DNA of 64,000 nucleotides, taken from Xaviernesmea rhizosphaerae. GTDB lineage: Bacteria > Pseudomonadota > Alphaproteobacteria > Rhizobiales > Rhizobiaceae. The stretch's first letter is position 1; every line of letters begins with the position of its first letter. The notes beneath the pieces were generated by a model, which saw only the letters and a list, made by a program, of their open reading frames with translations, had not been told where the DNA came from and searched no databases. The stretch is from the NCBI RefSeq assembly GCF_001938945.1, contig NZ_MKIO01000038.1, positions 117,399-181,398 of the forward strand, read 5' to 3'. The position numbers were made by a program, and so were the translations under genes. This document shows positions 60,778 through 64,000 of this stretch, one piece after another.

Positions 60778-61847
60778 CCAGTGATCCGCCCCGCCGCCCG
60801 GCCGCCTTCTCGCTCGATCCGGAAGAGGCACGGCCGCAGCCATCGCCCGCCGCCCCGCGCCGGCCCGCCGCCTTCGACGATGGTGTGACGCTGACCCCGG
60901 TTTCGGAAGACCCCTTCGCCGAGACCACCCTGCCGCTGGAGCCGATCGAGGTAACCGAAGCGCGGGTGCTGCCGCGCCGGCGGCGCTTTTCCTTTGCCGG
61001 GCTTGCAGCCGGCGCCTTCGGCGTGCTGGTCTCGCTGGCGCTGGGCCTGTGGCTGGATCAGCTGATCCGCGACTTGTTTTCCCGTTCCGATGCGCTGGGC
61101 ATGGTCGCCATCGGCGCCGTGGCCCTGCTCGTTCTGGGGGTCATGGTCGTGGTCGGGCGGGAACTCGCGGGCATTTTCCGGCTGGCCAATGTCCAGACGC
61201 TGAAGGCCGACGCGCTCAACGCCGCCGGCCAGCCAGCGGCCGGGCCGGCGCGCAAGGTGGTCGATCAGCTGACCGGGCTGTTGAAGAACCGGGCGCAGAC
61301 GGCCTCCGGGCGGGCGGCGTTGAAAGCGACCGAAGGCGAGATCATCGACGGGCCGCAGCTGATCGAGCTGGCCGAGCGGGAGCTGATGAGCCCGCTCGAC
61401 CGCGATGCCCGCCTCTTGATCCTCGGCGCGGCCAAGCGGGTCTCTCTGGTCACGGCCGTCAGCCCGCGCGCGCTTGTGGATCTCGGCTATGTGATCTACG
61501 AATCCGCCCGGCTGATCCGCGCCGTCGCCGAGCTTTACGGCGCACGACCGGGAACGCTCGGCTCGATCCGCCTGATGCGCGATGTGCTCGCCCATCTTGC
61601 CGTCACCGGCTCGATTGCCGCCGGCGACAGCCTGGTCCAGCAGGTGCTCGGCCATGGCCTCGCCTCCCGCCTCTCCGCGCGGCTTGGCGAAGGGGTCATC
61701 AACGGGATGATGACCGCGCGAATCGGCATCGCAGCCATGGATGTCTGCCGTCCCTTGCCGTTCCGCGCGCTGCGCCGGCCGGGAATCGGCGATTTCCTCG
61801 GCGATCTGGCGCCCGGCGAGCGGCGGCCATCAGCCGAACAGGGTTAA
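60774..61847 (+). CDS. ycjF: YcjF/TIGR01620 family membrane protein
   Basis: A 357-residue inner-membrane protein of the YcjF family (DUF697), partner of YcjX. A polar Pro-rich N-terminal segment (about 1-70) is followed by two transmembrane helices (FAGLAAGAFGVLVSLALGLWL, MVAIGAVALLVLGVMVVV) and a cytoplasmic DUF697 helical domain (RELAGIFRLANVQTLKADAL, ARLLILGAAKRVSLVTAVSPRALVDLGYVIYES). Overlapping ATGA start. The pair is an operon with no other genes. Confidence 0.9.
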   Translation: MTSDPPRRPAAFSLDPEEARPQPSPAAPRRPAAFDDGVTLTPVSEDPFAETTLPLEPIEVTEARVLPRRRRFSFAGLAAGAFGVLVSLALGLWLDQLIRDLFSRSDALGMVAIGAVALLVLGVMVVVGRELAGIFRLANVQTLKADALNAAGQPAAGPARKVVDQLTGLLKNRAQTASGRAALKATEGEIIDGPQLIELAERELMSPLDRDARLLILGAAKRVSLVTAVSPRALVDLGYVIYESARLIRAVAELYGARPGTLGSIRLMRDVLAHLAVTGSIAAGDSLVQQVLGHGLASRLSARLGEGVINGMMTARIGIAAMDVCRPLPFRALRRPGIGDFLGDLAPGERRPSAEQG

Positions 61848-62071
61848 TTTTTGCGCTGTGTCCGGCAGCGCACCAGACCTGGATCCTGCCGGAGGCGCCG
61901 CGGGAAATCCTAGCGGGACCAGCGGGATAGCCGCACTCACCCGCGGCTTTCGCCGCCGCATCGCTTGCGCCGGACAGCGCCGGAGTTGAGGCGGACGAAA
62001 CCAACCATTAACCACTCAAGTGCCATTGTCGTCAGCAGATTTCGATTTTCGTCCTTTCCAAGGAAACGCTG

Positions 62072-62626
62072 ATGCCCCCGCGCCTCTCAACCCTCGCGCC
62101 CGTTCTGGCCGGCCTCGCAGCCCTGGCCGGCGCCGCCCTTTCTTCGACGCCTGCGGCGGCGCAGTCCGACAAGATCTTCTTCCAGTCCGTGAACGGCCAA
62201 TGGTCCGGCCCGGGCGAGATCGTTGCCGGCAAGTACAAGGGCACGAAGTTCACCTGCGACCTCACCGGCACGCCGATGACCGGCAAGGACACCGGCATCA
62301 AGCTCGACGGCTTCTGCCGCGTCGGCGTGTTCAAGCAGCCGATGTCGGCCACCATCACGCAGAAGGGCAATTCCTACGGCGGCAGCTTCCTCGATGGTGC
62401 CGAGGGCAAGGGGCTCGATATCGTCTCCGGCGCCGTGACCAAGGACAAGGCCGTCGTCGGCATCACCCGCAAGAAGCTGAACGGCGCGCTGATCGCGCGG
62501 CTGCAAGACCCTTCGACCATGAACGTCACCATCTCGGTGAAGGTCGATGACAGCATGATCCCGGTCATCGGCCTGAGCCTGTCGCGCCAGGTCGATGCCA
62601 TGGCGGTCGGCGCGATCAAGCCCTGA
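62072..62626 (+). CDS. Secreted conserved protein
   Basis: A 184-residue secreted protein. The signal peptide MPPRLSTLAPVLAGLAALAG ... STPAAAQ ends at about residue 31. The mature part (FFQSVNGQWSGPGEIVAGKYKG...FTCDLTGTPMTGKDTGIKLDGFCRVGVFKQPMSATI) is beta-rich with two cysteines (TC, FC) that may form a disulfide, and reads like a small lipocalin- or calycin-like barrel. It is conserved in rhizobia without name. AAGGA precedes ATG. It stands alone after ycjF and before a hairpin. Confidence 0.78.
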   Translation: MPPRLSTLAPVLAGLAALAGAALSSTPAAAQSDKIFFQSVNGQWSGPGEIVAGKYKGTKFTCDLTGTPMTGKDTGIKLDGFCRVGVFKQPMSATITQKGNSYGGSFLDGAEGKGLDIVSGAVTKDKAVVGITRKKLNGALIARLQDPSTMNVTISVKVDDSMIPVIGLSLSRQVDAMAVGAIKP

Positions 62627-62664
62627 TCGGCTCCATCTCCAACGCGGAAAAACAGCGTGACGTT

Positions 62665-62698
62665 ACGGCCGCTCCATCCCCGGGGATCGAGCGGCCGT
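62665..62698. terminator. Hairpin after the secreted-protein gene
   Basis: Perfect 9-pair stem ACGGCCGCT / AGCGGCCGT with an inner ATCCCC / GGGGAT stem. No clear U-run, so its strength as a terminator is uncertain. Confidence 0.55.
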
Positions 62699-63191
62699 CT
62701 GCATGCGTTGAGGCTGTCGACAGGACACGACGCAGTGATTTATGGCCGCGACCGCGCCATGCAATCAGAAGGGCCAACCTCCGCAGAACATTCCGATGAG
62801 CGTTCCCCTCCCCCTTGCGTCATGTCAGGGCTTGAGCGACTACTGTCCGGTTTAACCTCCTCCCAATGACCAGCGCATTTGCCGTCGGTCCTCGCCCGAT
62901 GTCTGGGGTCTGTCTCTCGGGGCGTTGACGGAGCGTCGTTCGGCAAGGTTGAGGCAGACGACCCGGGTGAATGTGCACGGTTGACGGGTGGTGTCCTGGG
63001 TCGCCTGGGTCATCAGATGCGACAAGCAGCTGCTCAAAGCGCGGCGAGCGAAGCTGAAGGATTGCGCTGCGCTGGAGCCGCGCTGCGGAGACCCGCCCTT
63101 CAAGCAGACCTTTCGCAGCCAAAGCCGATTGACGCCAGCGCGTGCTCATCATAAAGCCATTGCACTGAATCCGCTTGATGCGAAGCGATAC
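62699..63191. other. Junction region with no recognised gene
   Basis: About 490 bases between core chromosome and the mobile region. Overlapping open frames occur on both strands, none with a ribosome site or recognised family. It may contain decayed mobile sequence. Confidence 0.4.
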
Positions 63192-63230
63192 GGAAGAGTG
63201 TCCGAGTGGTTTAAGGAACCGGTCTTGAAA
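63192..63230 (+). pseudogene. 5' fragment of tRNA-Ser (UGA), cut after the anticodon loop
   Basis: GGAAGAGTGTCCGAGTGGTT then TAAGGAACCGGTCTTGAAA reproduces the 5' half of a bacterial tRNA-Ser(UGA): acceptor strand, D arm, anticodon 5' stem CCGGT and loop CTTGAAA (anticodon TGA). The expected ACCGG 3' stem is replaced by TTCTGTC, so the break falls exactly at the end of the loop. Such breaks mark integration or excision sites of islands or phages. Confidence 0.8.
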
Positions 63231-63338
63231 TTCTGTCAGACCTGTGTCGCTCCATCACATCCAGTCCCCATTAATACCGTTTTTTCAAGCCTTTAGACGA
63301 ATGCACATCTGATGCCGTGCGGAACCATGCCGGAACGT

Positions 63339-63368
63339 GCTACGCAGTTGCGTAGCAAAAAGCGTAGC
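63339..63368. repeat. Inverted and direct repeats of GCGTAGC beside the tRNA fragment
   Basis: GCTACGCA-GT-TGCGTAGC is a perfect palindrome (63339-63356), followed by a third GCGTAGC (63362-63368) after AAAAA. This could be a hairpin or a set of recombinase-type binding repeats. Confidence 0.5.
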
Positions 63369-63531
63369 AGATCGTTCGCCAAATGTTCGGAGTGTTCCAA
63401 AGCTGCCCTTCTGGCTGTTTGGCAAATTAATTTCATCATTTGAAATTTGTCATCATGTATGCCTCACGGGTGGCCATCTTGTATTTACGCTCTTATCTGT
63501 GCAATCTCGGTGATGGAATTGGAGAAACGGT

Positions 63532-63882
63532 ATGGCGGATGCAACCGGACGCTCGCTCGATATCAAGTACGACAAAAGCCGCTACTTCAGGGTGATTAAC
63601 GTTGACGGAGTGTACGGTGGCGTAGCGCCTAATGGCTCGCTGCATCTGAGCCCGTATTCGGAGCGTTACGCACTTCCTAGCCTGGGTCGTTTGGATCTAG
63701 ATGAGGCTGGCCGACCAATTGGTGAAGAGCACTACGTTGACCGCCACAATGGAGTTTTCCGCGAGATAGAGGCGGATCTTGTCATTGATTTCATGCCAGC
63801 TATCGGGTTGTACGTATGGCTTGAGCAAAAGCTTCGCATGATGGCGCAACACCTAGGTTCAGGACCTATTAATTTGGTTTGA
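63532..63882 (+). CDS. Orphan protein in lower-GC mobile region, probably truncated by an IS
   Basis: A 116-residue soluble protein of no recognised family: MADATGRSLDIKYDKSRYFR, VDGVYGGVAPNGSLHLSPYSERYALP and EHYVDRHNGVFREIEADLVIDFM. GGAG precedes the ATG by seven bases. Base composition is clearly lower in GC than the rest of the window. The stop (TGA) lies exactly where the inferred IS sequence (GAGATGTGATTCACGG) begins, so the original protein may have been longer and the IS supplied the stop. Confidence 0.7.
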   Translation: MADATGRSLDIKYDKSRYFRVINVDGVYGGVAPNGSLHLSPYSERYALPSLGRLDLDEAGRPIGEEHYVDRHNGVFREIEADLVIDFMPAIGLYVWLEQKLRMMAQHLGSGPINLV

Positions 63883-64000
63883 GATGTGATTCACGGTTTC
63901 GGAAAGGAGACCGTGATGTGTGATGTGTTTTTGCTGAGCGAGCGCCAGATGGCCCGGATTTCCCCTTTCTTTCCGCTGGCGCATGGCATTCCCCGCGTCG
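63881..64000 (+). mobile_element. Left end of an IS5-family insertion sequence (runs off the window)
   Basis: Begins near GAGATGTGATTCACGG, a plausible terminal repeat, then a transposase start 16-30 bases further. Its right end lies outside the window, so neither terminal repeat nor target duplication can be confirmed. Confidence 0.55.
63916..64000 (+). CDS. IS5-family transposase, N-terminal fragment
   Basis: The first 28 residues, MCDVFLLSERQMARISPFFP then LAHGIPRV, match the start of IS5-family (IS427-like) transposases, whose usual opening is M-S-D-x-x-x-L-T-D-E-Q-M-x-R-L-x-P-F-F-P-x-x-x-G-x-P-R-V. AAAGGAGA lies a few bases before the ATG. The rest lies past the window edge, so whether the gene is intact is unknown. 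It inserts into or abuts the orphan gene upstream. Confidence 0.7.
   Translation, partial: MCDVFLLSERQMARISPFFPLAHGIPRV

Noticed and set aside
62820..63152. Overlapping frames that might be a decayed transposase
   Set aside because: No clear transposase motif on either strand; noted only as possible mobile remnant.

Overview
The window looks like chromosomal DNA from an alphaproteobacterium of the Rhizobiaceae (Rhizobium/Agrobacterium type). The evidence is high GC with strong third-position GC, many well-formed AGGAG ribosome sites, several TTG/GTG starts, and family-level hallmarks: a CckA cell-cycle hybrid kinase, the F1-ATPase inhibitor zeta subunit (DUF1476), class II ribonucleotide reductase NrdJ, a DksA reduced to one cysteine, the small PurL/PurS/PurQ system, paired MFS exporters beside grxD, and dispersed rhizobial palindromic repeats with a core like CCGAAAA-N11-TTTTCGG.

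Layout. 1-12 kb: metabolic and accessory genes (sseA, two small proteins, a HlyU-type regulator, a Tat-exported PhoX-like phosphatase with a possible Pho box, ilvA, a secreted protein, a GSCFA protein of lower GC, a CinA-type domain protein, wrbA, tRNA-Leu, gpt). 12.2-17 kb: nrdJ behind an 850-base control region with two NrdR-type boxes 32 bases apart and two DnaA-box-like sites. 17-22 kb: a gene-sparse stretch with tRNA-Lys, a His-rich secreted protein, several very small membrane proteins and a MgtC-family protein. 22-34 kb: purL, a 140-base palindromic repeat, bolA-grxD, two tandem Bcr/CflA exporters, then on the minus strand rpsD, glsA, and ttcA coupled to an inositol-monophosphatase-family gene. 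33.7-41.7 kb: a frameshifted DUF5680 gene, an M15-like protein, a Tat esterase, a repeat-bearing gap, a split XdhC pair, a flavin reductase, a periplasmic binding protein and a P1 peptidase. 41.9-48.4 kb: rpe, purB, PilZ, hydrolase, DUF1476, then purC-purS-(coiled-coil)-purQ-lipoprotein. 48.6-59 kb: DUF1127, a MocR regulator with the second copy of the 140-base repeat at its stop codon, DUF924, cckA, a FliO-like protein with a very long Pro/Ala tail, dksA, and a SixA-type phosphatase. 59.3-62.7 kb: ycjX-ycjF and a secreted protein. 62.7-64 kb: a transition into mobile DNA, with a 5' fragment of tRNA-Ser cut exactly after its anticodon loop, a lower-GC orphan gene, and the start of an IS5-type transposase running off the window.

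How genes fit together. Purine biosynthesis (purL, purB, purC, purS, purQ) and salvage (gpt), plus nucleotide reduction (nrdJ), form one theme. PurL is about 23 kb from its partners PurS and PurQ. BolA, the CGFS glutaredoxin and a small basic protein form a probable iron-sulfur/redox cluster. CckA, DksA, PilZ and the FliO-like protein belong to cell-cycle, stringent-response and motility control.

I see no CRISPR array, toxin system, phage structural operon or obviously new multi-gene system. The most distinctive observations are the palindromic element pair abutting two stop codons, the DPLDxLFP repeats in the FliO-like protein, the in-frame 24-base repeat in ttcA, the nrdJ control region, and the tRNA-Ser fragment/IS junction at the right end. 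All functional names come from reading the sequence and family knowledge; no search was run.
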